DNA from: Elmis aenea
Lineage: Eukaryota > Arthropoda > Insecta > Coleoptera > Elmidae
DNA: 64,000 nucleotides
Assembly (NCBI GenBank): GCA_947652605.1
Contig: OX393577.1
Span: 60,536,108-60,600,107 of the forward strand
Direction: 5' to 3'
Shown here: positions 25,388 through 37,879 of the stretch, in pieces
How positions within the stretch are numbered: position 1 is the first letter of the stretch
Layout of the letters: every line of letters begins with the position of its first letter
Program-made: the position numbers and the translations under genes
Notes under the pieces: model-generated
The model's input: only the letters and a program-made list of their open reading frames with translations
The model's database searches: none
What the model was told of the DNA's origin: nothing

Positions 25388-25579
25388 CTGCAACCAAACA
25401 AACAGAGTATAGCAAGTTGCCTAACCTACTGCAAGCACAACATCAACCTTCCACATGTCCTTTGCGGAAGCATTGACGCTCAATTTCTAAGCTTTAATTA
25501 GTTACACCTATTCTAAATCGTTATGATCGATAATAACATGTCATAAAAAATTAAAAATTGCTTTAATTATTGTACTTAC

Positions 25580-25713
25580 GTTATGGCCACTAAAAGTTCT
25601 TGCTTCTGGTGTTCCTTGGCTTTGATGGAACCGCCTTCCGCTAACGCAATTTGAAGTTCTTTTTGAAGAACGGAAAGTTTTCGACGTTCTGCTTCTAGAA
25701 GCAAACTTGTGAC
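25580..25713 (-). CDS. Internal exon of the minus-strand coiled-coil gene (exon B)
   Basis: Acceptor TTTTCTTTCCAG| at 25714 and donor AAC|gtaagt at 25580. The 134 nt encode VTSLLLEAERRKLSVLQKEL, then QIALAEGGSIKAKEHQKQEL and LVAI, with a clear heptad pattern of Leu/Ile. The final two bases (AC) join the A of exon C to make Thr, so the phase agrees. It enters in phase 0, which matches exon A (GAG|gt at 51261). A hAT derivative (25797-26526) lies only 83 bp upstream of the acceptor, inside the preceding intron. Confidence 0.88.
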
Positions 25714-25796
25714 CTGGAAAGAAAAAACAAAAATTGTTAAGTGTGAAAACAAGAATCCAAGTTACGTTAAAAGGACCCAATCATGCACATATTGGT

Positions 25797-26526
25797 TAGG
25801 GTTGCCAACAGGTCTCTTTTAAAGAGAACATGTTCTCTTTTTTAAGAGAATATTTTTGTTCTCTTTCTTTTTTTATTATTTATATAAATGTCCTCTTTTT
25901 TAAATTTTGCTAATTAATAATTATTTAATAATGCACAAAAGAAAAAGTTCCTCTCTAAATTTGAAATGTAAATTAACAACACTATTTTATTGTGTGTAAA
26001 GGTAAAAAGCATGTGAAATTTTGACCTAGTCAATCTAGTGTTGTCAACACAGGTCCACAGATGAGGTGTGGTGGGGTTTGCAAATATCACACGTTACAAA
26101 TCAAATCACATGGCCTGAAACAACCAATCGTATTATCTGTTTTCAAGAAGAATTGCAAACCAAATATAAATGTTTTAAACCAACATCAAATTCTAAATCG
26201 GAGGCGACTTGTACGATTTGTAATACAATAGTTTCAGTTGCAAAAAAAGGCAAATATGATTTGGATCAACACGTATTGTCAAAAAAACACTCAAAAATTC
26301 TTCGTGCATGAACTAGTTCCATGTCCGTAGGTATGTGATTTTTTTACACACAAAAATTCATCTCTCGATCTCAAAGTATCAGCAGTTGAAGGAACTTTGG
26401 CTTTTCACACTTTTTTTAAGTTACCAATCTTATAAATTATTATAATTGTAAAAAACGTGTATAGGTACGAATAAGTTTATTGAAAAAAATGTTCTCTTTT
26501 TTTGTACTCAACAGTTGGCAACCCTA
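25797..26526 (+). mobile_element. hAT deletion derivative with zinc-finger transposase N-terminus, copy 1
   Basis: The ends TAGGGTTGCCAAC and GTTGGCAACCCTA are perfect inverted repeats, flanked by the exact 8-bp duplication ATATTGGT (25789-25796 and 26527-26534). The interior encodes, from about 26066, a piece with ICFQEELQTKYKCFKPT, CTICNTIV and DLDQHVLSKKH. That is a C-x2-C...H-x5-H zinc finger like those at the start of some hAT transposases. In this copy a TGA replaces the Gly codon seen in the other copy (36077-36809), and a 4-base insertion follows. The catalytic domain is absent, so it must have moved in trans. It sits in an intron next to exon B. Confidence 0.93.
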
Positions 26527-26980
26527 ATATTGGTGGTAAAAAATTTCGCTTAATTCTTGAAGCCTTTTCGTAAAGACTTGCTATGCGCTTATTAAAAATA
26601 ATTCTGAAAAGTAACACTGGTCATAACCTATATTAGATATAATCATTAAACTAATATTTAATTTTTTTATAAACATAGCTGATTATGTTCAGTTCTACAT
26701 ACCGGTCACAATTTACAATGCAAAAACATAACAACCTATTACAGGAAAAAACACACGATAATTAGAAGGCACAGATAATTCCATTTACAAGTAATTTAAT
26801 ATTATTTACGCAATATTATATTCAATTTGACGTGCATATTGACGCATTATGTAAAGTTAAAAGCATATGCACTATAATTTACAATTGTAATGTAACTTGT
26901 AAATTTAAAAAAAGAATAACGATTAACTTTAAAGCGAGTACACTAACACAAGGATGCAAAATTGTTGATTTAGATTTAAC

Positions 26981-27406
26981 CAGGGGTTTGGAGCAGTCCA
27001 ACTTTTTAGTTGCTCCGCTCCAGCTCCGCTCCGGCATCAAAATGCCTATTCCAGCTCCGCTCCATGCTCCAAATATTGTTAACATTTTTAAAGAAAGTTT
27101 TTTGATTATAAAAAATTGATTTTAAAAACAAAGTTTAATTTTATCGGATATGTAGAAGTTGGTGAAAAATAACAAAATTTGGCCCTAACAAACAAGTGAA
27201 GTTAAATAAATGTTTGAAAAAACAGATTATTGATCTTCAAACGTTGAAAATAAGGAGAAAAAAGTTGTTTTTTTAAAATTTTACATAATAAACTGGAGCA
27301 GTGGAGCAATCAAAATTATTTGCTCCGGGCTCCGCTCCAGCTCCGGGCAAAAACCCATTGCTCTACTGCTCCGTGCTCCAGCTCCGAGCTCCGCTCCAAA
27401 CCCCTG
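26981..27406. mobile_element. GGAGC-rich hAT MITE, copy C
   Basis: It starts CAGGGGTTTGGAGCAG and ends GCTCCAAACCCCTG, with an exact 8-bp duplication GATTTAAC (26973-26980 and 27407-27414). This is the longest of the four copies (426 bp); the extra length is mostly additional GCTCCAGCTCCG-type words near the right end. Frames across it are not genes. Confidence 0.95.
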
Positions 27407-27981
27407 GATTTAACTACGTCTGTTTATGGCTGAAATTTTTTTTTTTTTTTTACAGTGAATCGCTTGTTATTACCAAAGGGCAAGGCCGCAAGAGAATTTT
27501 TTGGGCCTGTGACAGACTTGTGTCCTGGACCCCCACCCAAAAAAAAACCGCATAACTTCTACTGGGTTAACAATTACATATAAAACTTTGAATATTTATC
27601 AAAAAAGGTACAATAAATAACAGTAAATCGTTTGCAAAAAATTATCGTACGATATCTGCAAACATTTACTACAAACTTATTTTTTAAATATTTATTGCAA
27701 CATCCGTTTCCTCACTTTACAGGTGGTCAAATCTTTAATTGCCTGGTCAGTCAATTTTAATTGTATTCTATTGATAGCAAAGCTAAGCCGTTTAAAATTT
27801 CCTGCAGCATTGTCAATCTACTGAAGCTCTATATTGCTGAAGGTTTACTAAAAGCTCTATCATCTTTAGCATCTGTTATGGGTTTTGTTAAAAATATTCT
27901 GATTAAAGTACATACCTTGAAGTTAAAATTTATAAATGGTATTTAATAAAGTTAGTCGTGGCGTAACATCTTTAAAATATA

Positions 27982-28385
27982 CAGGGTGGTCCACATAGAA
28001 GGGCCACTATTGGGATCTCGTAAAGATCTACAAAGAAGTTTAAATTAGACAAATTTTTTCCTTTCTGAGACCTACTCAGTGATGGCTTAATGTTTCAAAA
28101 AAGTTCCATGTCACGCTAGATATTAACCAAAAATTAAAATGGCATTTTTTTAAATCGCTTATAATCGGTTATACTTAATGGTACAAAAATATTGTTGGTA
28201 AAATAGCTGTAGATTTTTTTACTCACTGTAAAATAAAAACATTCACGTGTTTTAATACTGTTGAAGTTTTTAAATAAATTACAAACGTACATTTTTCTAA
28301 ATAAAAACCATAGTAGGCTATCACCTCATGAAAAAGCATGTTTTTTCCTATTTTGAATAATATAAGGTTTAATGTATGTATAATT
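27982..28385 (+). mobile_element. Foldback element arm, CAGGGTGGTCCA family
   Basis: It starts TA|CAGGGTGGTCCACATAGA and follows the left arm of the complete element at 52315-53079, including AGTTTAAATTAGACAAATT and the core AACCATAGTAGGCTAT near 28310. The mirror right arm is missing, so the copy is truncated or diverged at about 28385. Confidence 0.75.
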
Positions 28386-28879
28386 GTTTGTTAGTTCATT
28401 GTTTGAAAGTGTATTATTAGTGAAAATAAATTCTGAATGTTCTTAAAATATGTAAAACGTATGTGAAGTTGGGAAATAATTGTATCAATTATAACATAAA
28501 AATTTATTTTTTTATTTTTTGGGTATCCCCCATCCGCACATTCTTGATCCGCTAGAATTCTCTTCGTCGTTGATCGGTTTTTGACATTGGGGGTAATACG
28601 TTATACCCAATTCATTTGCAACAAGTGTAGCTTTAGGGAAAAAAAAAGTGTCACCTATTTCTAAAATGTTTAAGTTCTGTTAGTAGTCAGCAGAAAAACG
28701 AAATTTAATGGATGTGGTGCTGCATTGGAAAATTTTGTTACGTTCCTCAATAAAAGCTTATAATTTTTAAGCCAAATTGTTGCAAAAATTATTGCCTTGA
28801 AAAATGAAAAATATCCTTGCAACATTAAAGCACAATTTTGGCCTTCTACTGGAGGTTCATACATGTGTGTGTTCCGCTA

Positions 28880-29103
28880 TAGGGGGTTGACCCCCTCTTC
28901 AGCCGTTAAGAGGTACAAGGATAGTAGGTAAGGATGTGAATAGTCAAGGTTGGGCAAGGATAGGTGGAAGTACTGGCACAGCATTTGCCTTAACTGTAGA
29001 GTAAACCACCTGAAACCCCTACAATGACAATCGGCCCTGGGATTCGAACCCATGACCTCCCGATTGCAAGTTAGGTTGTTAACACAACCAGCCACTGAGT
29101 TTC
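28880..29103 (-). mobile_element. tRNA-derived SINE, copy 2
   Basis: Read on the minus strand, it has the same head as 1913-2171 (TGGCTGGTTG A-box-like and GGTTCGAATCC B box) and the same body up to AGTACTTCCACCTA. The 3' portion then differs and has no poly-A tail. No target duplication was identified. It is older or 3'-truncated. The 72-codon minus frame here is a by-product. Confidence 0.88.
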
Positions 29104-31791
29104 AGGTCTGTTGCTGGATAAATCATAAGCTTAATGGTAAATATTTAATATTGATGTACATTGAATAAAAACAACAAAAATAATACTGAACCGGAAATGT
29201 AGTGGTCGAGCTCTAAAGGTTTATTTAGCTTTTCAAAATCTAGATAAAAATTATGAATAATCAAAGAGCCCTTTCTTGGCCGGGTCCGTGACAAAACTCA
29301 TATGTCATACCCCTTCGGCGGCCGTTCTAAAAGGCAATGTAAGTAAGTGCTTACACACTATCACTTTGCTTAAAGAAAATCTTGTGAAGCAATTCGAAGT
29401 GTGATTGTGTCACACTTTGATTATTGGGTAACTCATACAAAAAATTACCTACCAGCAACATAATAATGTCGGTACCTTATTTGTACAGCTCCACACGAGA
29501 CTAAAATAAACATGCTAAATTGTTCGATTTTTTTGTACCTCGAGACCAATGTTGCAACTTATTCTCTTCCAAAACTCGAACAAACGATATATTAGCAGTG
29601 TTGTGAGTAATTGTTACGTTATGCAATGCACTGCATATCTTTAATTCTTCAGCTTATGTAAGCTGTGTGAACTTTACAAATACCAACATTCATTCGCCGT
29701 GTTTATTGCTATCCCGTGTGTTTAGTTAATTGATCAAATTGCATTTATGATGGTGTAATTATTGTTGTTGATGTTTCTAATTGGGTATTTTCTAGAATTG
29801 CAGTAATAATAATGCATGTTAAGATAATGAATGAATATCTACTAAGTTAATGAAAACATTACCAGGGCGTATTTTTCTGTTATGTACCTACCATGAAGAC
29901 AAATTGCTAAAATAAAAATTGTTTTTCTATTAAACAACTGTGACATTTTGAACCTGAAAAGAAAAGTTTCATCAAAACATATTGTTTGAGTTCTACAGAG
30001 CAAGTTTTCTACAAAGAAAAGCATTTCAACAGTGCCTACTTTGCACTATAAGCATTAAACTTTATATGTTGATAATTCTATGCAAATTACTGCCACATTA
30101 GCTTAGATTCAATTTTGGGACAATTGCAAGACCTCCTTTTATATAAATCGATGATTTTCAAATACAAGGTAAATTCACCAACTCTTAAATGTGTTTTTCT
30201 GCTCTTTACATTCACTGCTGCATTTCAAGTTTCACCAAAACCAAGCAAATTGCTAAAAGAAATTACCCAATAACAATTATTCATGCAAATAAAACTGTTG
30301 AAGTGCAATGACTTTAAAATAAATACTCATTGTCCAAGTTTTTACCATGAACTAAGATAATTTGCAAGAATAATCAATTACATGGAAGACTATCGAAAAA
30401 ATGATGTAAAACCGAAAATACAAAAATCCTCGTACTTATTTTAAATTGCTAATTTTAGTTCCAGTTATTGTAAGTACATGAAAACGTTAGAAACATATTT
30501 GCCTTTCTTTTAAACTGATTTTGCCAATAAATTTAGCGGGACACAAATATCGCTAAGAAACAGAAAAATAATATAAATGGACTATAAATCTCACCACAAA
30601 CATTGAACTTCTACGGGATAACCAAAAGTATGTGGAAAAAATTGTTGCTTACGCAAACATCTGTAGTAATAATTAAATAAACATATTTAAAACGAATCAT
30701 TCAAGTATGAGAAGCAAGCATGCAACTTTTAATTTTTATAATAGCACTTTACCACTTCATATGGCGTTCGTTTGTTTTAAAAAGCATTTAAAATTATATT
30801 ATTGCGTTTTTACGTTCTATAGAGCGTTTTATTAAACCATAAGAATTTTATATGCAGCATTCCATACAGCAATCGGATTTTTCTGCAAGGCAACCAATTT
30901 GTTCCCTTTCAATTATTGTATTTATACAATTTGATGCAACTACAACAATTATCCATGGTATTCACTTAAGTTAATAGATAAGCGTTTAATCGCTCAGATG
31001 AAATATTAAGCAACATTGTTTAGAATTGACTAACAGTATTTTAGCCAAAGGAAGCTCTGGTTAGGTAAGGTTGCCCAGATATGATCTCTAAACCTTGCTG
31101 TTCAAGGCATATAAATTAGCATTGTATAGATAAGTGCATAATGCAGAACACAACAAGGTAAATAAATATAACTTAACTTAACTTACTTTATACAAATGTT
31201 ATTATATTTAGCATATATTAATGAATAACATAGCACGTGCGTTTATAGTTTCAACCTGTGATAATCTATCTAATTTAAATATCTTAATTAAACTATTTAA
31301 CAAAGTTGTTGAAGTTCTTGTAAATTTCTTGAAAAATAAAATTTATTAAGTGACAAAAAAGTTGTTTAATATTTCTTGAAAAATTATTTATTCTAGCAAC
31401 AACACCCTCCATATTTTTCGTGTGATTTGTGATTTTTTAAAAATGTGATAGAGCATGTCTGGTGATAATTAATGCAAAACGCTAGCTAATAATTCATTCT
31501 ATTTAAATGATTTTTACATAATTTCGCTTTTACTTGCGTGTTTCGCTTCCAGTTAGCAACCCCAACTAAATTATTTTAATCGTCTGAAAGGACTGCGAAA
31601 AATGCGGCTAGAATATTTTAGCTGAGAAATTTTTATTTCAGATCGAGAAATGTTTGACAATTTCATAAATCTTGGTAATAAAATTTGGCTACTACAAATT
31701 TCACATATTAATAATGTTATGTATCTAAAAGGCTAAAATTAAAAAATGTAAACATATTGCACTGAACCGGAAGGAAGTTGCCTGTTCTGCG
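29104..31791. other. Intron sequence; no element assigned
   Basis: AT-rich. A short tract of repeated TAACT(T) words ends a segment near 31160-31190 and could be the tail of a retroelement. No gene or TIR pair was recognised. Confidence 0.4.
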
Positions 31792-32045
31792 CAGGGCTGT
31801 GGAGTCGGAATCAGAGTTTAGAAGGAATTTCTGGTTAGTGGAGCCGGAGTCGGAAAAAATGTACCGACTCCGACTCCGAGTACAACAAAAAATTGCGAGG
31901 TGGTTCTTTGCCGCAAAATTTAAACTGTAAATTTAAATAATATCTTTATATTTATATTTTTTGATATTACACAAACCATAAAATGTCTTAGTATTTAATT
32001 TTGTCGGAGTCGGAGTCGATTTTTTTTACTGACTCCGCAGCCCTG
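31792..32045. mobile_element. TIR element, CAGGGCTGTGGAGTCGG family
   Basis: The left end CAGGGCTGTGGAGTCGGA and the right end GACTCCGCAGCCCTG are inverted repeats. Inside both ends are repeats of GGAGTCGGAGTCG or its complement. No coding capacity. A flanking duplication is not evident (GTTCTGCG against ATGAGGAT), so the copy is old or rearranged. The ends are of hAT style. Confidence 0.75.
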
Positions 32046-32326
32046 ATGAGGATTCAATTTACATTAGTAAAAAAGGCCAGTTTGGAGGTCAGTAAAAGTT
32101 ATTTTTTAAAACTATGTTAAGCAGAGTTGCAATTGATACAATATAAATGCGGTGGCAGCAACTAAAACTTGGTCTATTGATAATAAAAAAATAAAATGTT
32201 TTTTATTCTCCCATTTAAAGTTTAATAGGAGTAATATTTTATTATGTTTATTAATATTTTTTGAAATGTACACAATGTTTTCATGCAGTATTTATTTTTT
32301 TAGTACATAATGTTGGTAGTTTTATA

Positions 32327-32854
32327 CAGGGTGTTTCGTAAAAAAATGCGAAAAATTTTAGGACGTGATTCCTTATTGTCAATTCTACCCAATAAGAACA
32401 TTAACAAACCATGGTAACCACCAAAACGAATCGTTTTATATTGGAATATTTAATAGTGCATGTTTATTTACTTTATTTTTTACTCAAAACCTGTTGGTTA
32501 TAATCAAGCTTTCAAAAAACAATTATTTAATTGCAAAATTTCAACCTACCAACTAGTTCTGATAAAATAACCAACAGGAGTCGCACTTTTCAGCCCCCTG
32601 TGAAGGTGGGAGATGAATGAAAATATTACTATTGGAAACCTTTCAATAAGTACAAAAGATCTACCAAATATCATTCACCTTCATTTATCCGAATTTGAGA
32701 AATAAAATAAAAACCTAATTTTATCGCTCCCCTTTAGGGGGGTGTAACTCCGAAAGGAGACGTCTAAGGAAAACATTTTATATGAAAGACCTCCCTTAAT
32801 TTTCCATAAGGAATCACCTCCCGAATGTTTTCGTATTTTTTACGAAACACCCTG
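32327..32854. mobile_element. TA-flanked MITE, CAGGGTGTTTC family, copy 1
   Basis: The ends CAGGGTGTTTCGTAAAAAA and the mirrored TTTACGAAACACCCTG are flanked by TA (32325-32326 and 32855-32856), as for Tc1/mariner-type elements. The interior shares blocks, in reverse orientation, with 48825-49897: GGTGATTCCTTAT, the AAACCTAATTTTA region and the hexamers around TCTCCTTT. No transposase is seen. Confidence 0.88.
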
Positions 32855-33552
32855 TATAGCATTTTTATATTTTTTTTTTATAGAAGCTTGGGTAGTTTAT
32901 ATAAAGCATTTAATTCCTATCCATAAAAAAATACAACCTATCTTTATGGAGATAGTTCAGTTCCATATTTATTCTGCATGTAGCTGAGTACCTTTATTAA
33001 AAAACAATTGAAACACAGTCAGCATTTACCAAGTCGTATAAAAAATTGCCTTCCTCGTTCTCGATGTCAGTAAAGTTCTAAAATCACGATAATATTCGCT
33101 TTAGCACAAAATGCCACATCCATCAACTCGAACAATTTTAATGCACAAGTTATAGCCGAGTAATGATAGTTTCGTGTTTCGCTGCAAAGTTCAATAAAAT
33201 CTAATTACATTTGCAGTCGTACGAACATGGTCTAAAATAAGTTATATGTCCGCATTAAAACTAATATTAAGAAACTACGAACTTTATACAGACAGCGTAT
33301 TCCGCAGCGACCTCGTTTTATAAACAGTCATTTTAGAGAAACATTAATGCTTTTACTGCAATCGTTGAGAAATAATGAAAGAGTAATCTTGACAAATCAG
33401 TTCCGTTTTAACCGGATACGTGAGAGTGATATGACCGGTAAAAAAATTATGGCCAAAATGAGTTTGGCATGTCCGCGTTTGTACAATAACATAAGTAAGT
33501 TCTGCAATGAAAAATTAGCATTGAAGTTCGTTTTCCTGAGCAATTGTGGTAG

Positions 33553-34272
33553 TATAGGGTGTTTTGGTCATTTTTTCTCAAAGATCCGGCAATAGCGGCT
33601 TCGATTTTGGCTTTGAGAGCGTGAATTGACTGTGGATTATTGGCATAGACTTTTCCTTTATTATAGATCTAAATAAAAAAGTCCAATGGTCTTAAATCGC
33701 ATGATCTTGGTGGCCAATTGTTGCCATTTATCAAAATCAAACAACCTAAGAACTTGGAACGCAATAAAGTGAAGTAGAGGTCCGCTATATCTTTATTTCC
33801 AGCTCAGGCCACAAAAAGTTGGCCATTATGTCCTTATAGCGCACTCCATAGGCCGAAACAGCCCTTCCAGCATCGTTTTTCAAAGAATTGAGGCGTTTGG
33901 GCCTTCTACGACACTTTTACTCACTGCGGGAATATCATCGATTGAACGACAAACCCGAGTGCGCTTTGGAGACTTCAGATCTTGCAGTAAACCGTTCTTT
34001 TTAAATTTTTTGATTAGGTCCCGAATAGCGGTTCACTTGATATAAGATTATCTGGGAAAAATGCATCAATTTTGTAAAAAAAAAAATCGTCAAAGAACGT
34101 GAATTTTCTCAATAAAATTCAACGTATTGTATGCGTTCTGCGATTGTGTTTCGCTGCACGATGAATTATTCTACTAGGATATAGATGACAGCTGTCAAAA
34201 AAACTTTAAAAAAATTGACAAATGAAAAATGTTCTGCAATTCAAATCCTACACCTCTTGTTAAAACACCGTG
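33553..34272 (-). pseudogene. mariner/IS630-type transposase relic
   Basis: On the minus strand, broken frames read LKSPKRTRVCRSIDDIPAVS (the region after the DNA-binding domain), later PRSCDLRPLDFF (the segment around the last catalytic Asp in mariner-like proteins) and VYANNPQSIHALKAKIEAAI. The order is correct for one transposase. The terminal words GGGTGTTTT (33556) and its mirror near 34262 may be degenerate TIRs. Multiple stops; the middle part with the second catalytic Asp is missing. Confidence 0.7.
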
Positions 34273-35641
34273 TTTAGTTTAGTAGTTAAATTCTTCAATG
34301 AAAACACAGCAATGTGGAAAAATAAGCTTAGATGAAAGGCATAGGAAAATAAAATTGAAGTTTTAACTGTTGCAATATCTTCCCATATCTTTTGCGCGCC
34401 CTTATCCATCTTGCTTTATCGTGTGTCCTGTCATCCTTTAAATAGTACCTATCTACTCATTTCAGACTGTTGCCTTGGCGTATTTGTGTACGTGTTAATT
34501 TATTTTGTTAAGCTTACCTTTAACCATATTTGTATGGGATGTTGGTGTTTAAGTCAATATTCAAAAATAGAAAAAATGTTTGCACACCCTCAAATAGGAA
34601 ATAGAAGAACCAGTTAATTTCATACAATTCCCTTAAAATCATATGCAAATCACTTGCAATTGTATGCAAATTGCTTGTGTTAATAGTGTGATTGAAAATA
34701 AAACTTTTTATATCGGGTTCATTCTTCTCTACCAGACGAGAAAATGACAACAAAAAGTTAGGTGATTGTCTAGCGGCAAGTCAAAATAATCGATTCTTAG
34801 AAATTTGACTTGAATACAAGTATGTATACATTGTCAAATCGTTTCTGATGGCTAGACAATTTATGTTTGTAATTTGAATGTAATAAAAATGTTATTTTGA
34901 TTTTTGTCTCAACATAAATTAAATTTGGCTCTTTAAAACCGAAACAAGTGGGTGGAAAAAGTCTTTGGAAATTGCTTCTATTTTAAAATGTGAGTAATTT
35001 ATATATAAACCTTTAAAATATGTAATTTTCGTTGAAAAACACCACAAGAGAGATTATTTTAAAAAATCTTTAGATTTCTGCAGCTTAGATAAAATAAAGG
35101 AACCTTTTTAATAGTTTTCAAAAAATATTCAGTACCAAATTACGGATTTTAATAGTTCCAAAATTAATTTCTGTAATATTTATAATAGTACCAAAAATTA
35201 TAAATGATATAGAACTTAAATGATATAAAGTTCTGCAAAGTCAAAAGGATTTTTTCATTATTTGAGAAGTGTACAAAATTGAGTTTTTCATGCTGCTTTA
35301 GGAAACAATACATCTTTGAGACGTGGCAGAGTGGCTAGGTCAATTATAAGTAGGGGGCCATTAAAAATAAAACATAATTATTTACCACTAAAAAACTGCT
35401 ACATTCATTTATATGGTGGATTTTTCTTTTATTCGCAAACATTAAACGTACAAGGATTTAATTTTATATAAACTCATTATTTGTTTTTTTTGCACACATT
35501 CTTATATTATTAGGTCCAAATTCTTGTGGAGGCCGGGGTCGAATAATCCTGCTGGCCCTTTTTCTAATAGAGTTTTGCTTTACTAAAAGAAATTTGCGTT
35601 TTATTTATAGGAACCATGCCATACTTTTCCACAAGTAATTA
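34273..35641. other. No gene recognised
   Basis: AT-rich. TTGTCTAGC (34767) and GCTAGACAA (34851) are a short inverted pair about 80 bp apart. GTGGCAGAGTGGCTAGG near 35322 resembles a tRNA A-box region, but no B box follows. Confidence 0.4.
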
Positions 35642-37317
35642 TAGGGGAGACAGGGGATGAAAGTAACACGGGCAGGCTGTAACAGTGCCTATAGTTTCTT
35701 CAATTTTTGTTATATGTCGCCCTAAACGCTTTTGCAATGTTCATTTACATCCACCTCCCTACCTACATTGCTAGTTTTCTTCTGTCATAGAGGTTAAGTT
35801 TTTGCCAGCCAGAGTCACCATTTTCCGCCTAAAAGTTATGTGTTGTATCACCGGTCGAGTGACTTTTAGGAGATCTCTAAAAGAGGAACAAAATAGTACC
35901 TAGATTTTTATGTTCTAAATTTTGTTGGCTATTGGTGGATGCAATACAATTTGACGTTGGAATCGTGGTTAATTGTGGATTCCTTCCAATTTGTTTTGTG
36001 TACACTTGGGGTCAAAAGTAACAGTGTTACAACCAACTCCAATCAATGTTTTCACTTGTAAATGTTCACTCTTGGCTAGGGTTGCCAACTGTTGAGTACA
36101 AAAAAAGAGAACATTTTTTTCAATAAATTTATTTTCTTTATAAAGTTATTCGTATACACGTTTTTTACAATTATAATATAAGATTTGTAACTTAAAAAGT
36201 GTGAAAAGCCAAAGTTCCTTCAACTGCTGATACTTTGAGATCGAGAGATGAATTTTTGTGTGTAAAAAAATCACATACGGACATGGAACTAGTTCCTGCA
36301 CGAAGAATTTTTGAGTGTTTTTTTGACAATACGTGTTGATCCAAATCATATTTGCCTTTGTTTGCAACTGAAACTATTGTATTACAAATCGTACAAGTCG
36401 CCTCCGATTTAGAATTTGATGTTGGTTTAAAACATTTATATTTGGTTTGCAATTCTTCTTGAAAACAGATAATACGATTGGTTGTTTCAGGCCATGTGAT
36501 TTGATTTGTAACGTGTGATATTTGCAAATCCTACCACACCTCACCTGTGGACCTGTGTTGACAACACTAGATTGACTAGATCAAAATTTCACATGTTTTT
36601 TACCTTTACACACAATAAAAATAGTGTTGTTAATTTACATTTCAAATTTAGAGAGGAACTTTATCTTTTGTGCATTATTAAATAATTATTAATTAGCAAA
36701 ATTTAAAAAAGAGGACATTTATATAAATAATAAAAAAAGAAAGAGAACAAAAATATTCTCTTAAAAAAGAGAACATGTTCTCTTTAAAAGAGACCTATTG
36801 GCAACCCTACTCTTGGCACATAATTGATGGTTTTCTCCGTAGATGAGAACATACAAAACTTGTCGGATTAATTTTTCAATTTGCTGTATCGTTTTGTTGC
36901 CACATTTTTGAATATTGATAATGTTCACTTATCAATTTGTATTGTACCAAAGAATTTTTTTAAAAATTTTTTCTTTACACTAATGTGTATTCTGGAATCA
37001 AATAATAATAATTTTGTTGATGAATACCTACTAATATACTCACCCACTACTTATGAGCTGTGTAAATTATTTTGCCGTTACAACTTACCCCGATTATTGT
37101 TACTTTTAGCCCCAACGTTGAGGTTGGAAGTAACAGCTGTCTTACTACAGAAAAAAAAATCTCACATATGCCTTGCGAAACATATGAAATATATATCTTG
37201 GAAGGAACACAAATGTCCAATCTATCATTAAATTAATTTGAATGTAAAAAACTTGTTATACTCTATGAGAAATTAAATAAAAACAAAAAATGTTACTTTT
37301 ATCCCCGATGTCCCCTA
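35642..37317. mobile_element. 1.7-kb TIR element, TAGGGGA...AAAGTAAC ends, with a nested hAT
   Basis: The left end TAGGGGAGACAGGGGATGAA and the mirrored right end TAGGGGACATCGGGGATAAA agree at 22 of 26 positions, ending in AAAGTAAC on both sides. Inside are further GTAACA/TGTTAC words. A hAT derivative (36077-36809) sits in the middle, so the original was about 0.94 kb. No transposase is recognisable; a 116-codon frame at 36881-37231 has no known motif. Class uncertain. Confidence 0.75.
36077..36809 (-). mobile_element. hAT deletion derivative with zinc-finger transposase N-terminus, copy 2
   Basis: Nearly identical to 25797-26526 but inverted. It has the same 13-bp perfect ends and an exact 8-bp duplication CTCTTGGC (36069-36076 and 36810-36817). 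The reading frame (from 36527 on the minus strand) runs about 110 codons. After the zinc finger (CTICNTIV...DLDQHVLSKKH) it continues SMSVCDFFTHKNSSLDLKV and SAVEGTLAFHTF, which fits the start of the hAT transposase body, and then stops at the deletion. This copy lacks the TGA and insertion found in copy 1. Confidence 0.93.
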
Positions 37318-37440
37318 CACTTTCTGTTCCAAGATTACATTAAAAAGCTGTTTTTTCAAAATCTGCACTAAAATTGCAAATCATCCTATTTTTATTTAGA
37401 TTATCTGACCCTGCTTATAATTTGTATTGTACAATGTTAA

Positions 37441-37875
37441 GGCTCCACCAGACGCGATATGCCGCTCGGTACGATTCGGTACGATATCTAATAACATTGC
37501 GGTATATGGAAGCGCCCACACCAAGCTCGGTATACCGATGAGCGCGATATATCGCACTCGGTATATCGCTTTGGTATTTCGGGATACAATACTGTCAACT
37601 GTCAAAGTAAAAATGTTCTGTTTAAAAATAATTTAGGACTATTTTCATATTGTTTACATGTAGATAATATAATTAATTATACCTTTTCTTAACATAGAAT
37701 AGTCGTGTGTAAGAATATTTTTATTTATGTTTGATTGTTAGGTTAGAATACATGAAATACTGTGTCGCATTAGTGTGGGCAGTGGGCACTTATTGCGGTA
37801 AGCAACGATAATCATACCGAGTCATGTACCGACTATATCGTACCGAGCGGCATATCGCGTCTGTCTGGTGGAGCC
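37441..37875. mobile_element. TTAA-type MITE, GGCTCCACCAGACGCG ends
   Basis: The left end GGCTCCACCAGACGCGATAT and the mirrored right end (GGCTCCACCAGAC, a 4-base insertion, then GCGATATGCCGCTCGG) match for about 40 bp. The left flank is TTAA (37437-37440); the right is TTTA, a one-base change. The interior repeats GGTATA/TATCG words. The mirror-image 69-codon frames on both strands come from the inverted repeats. No coding capacity. Confidence 0.85.
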
Positions 37876-37879
37876 TTTA

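Noticed and set aside
35318..35400. tRNA-Leu/Ser-like start (GTGGCAGAGTGGCTAGG)
   Set aside because: No B box or acceptor stem follows within 100 bp.
36881..37231. 116-codon plus-strand frame
   Set aside because: It lies inside the right part of a TIR element, with no recognisable domain.
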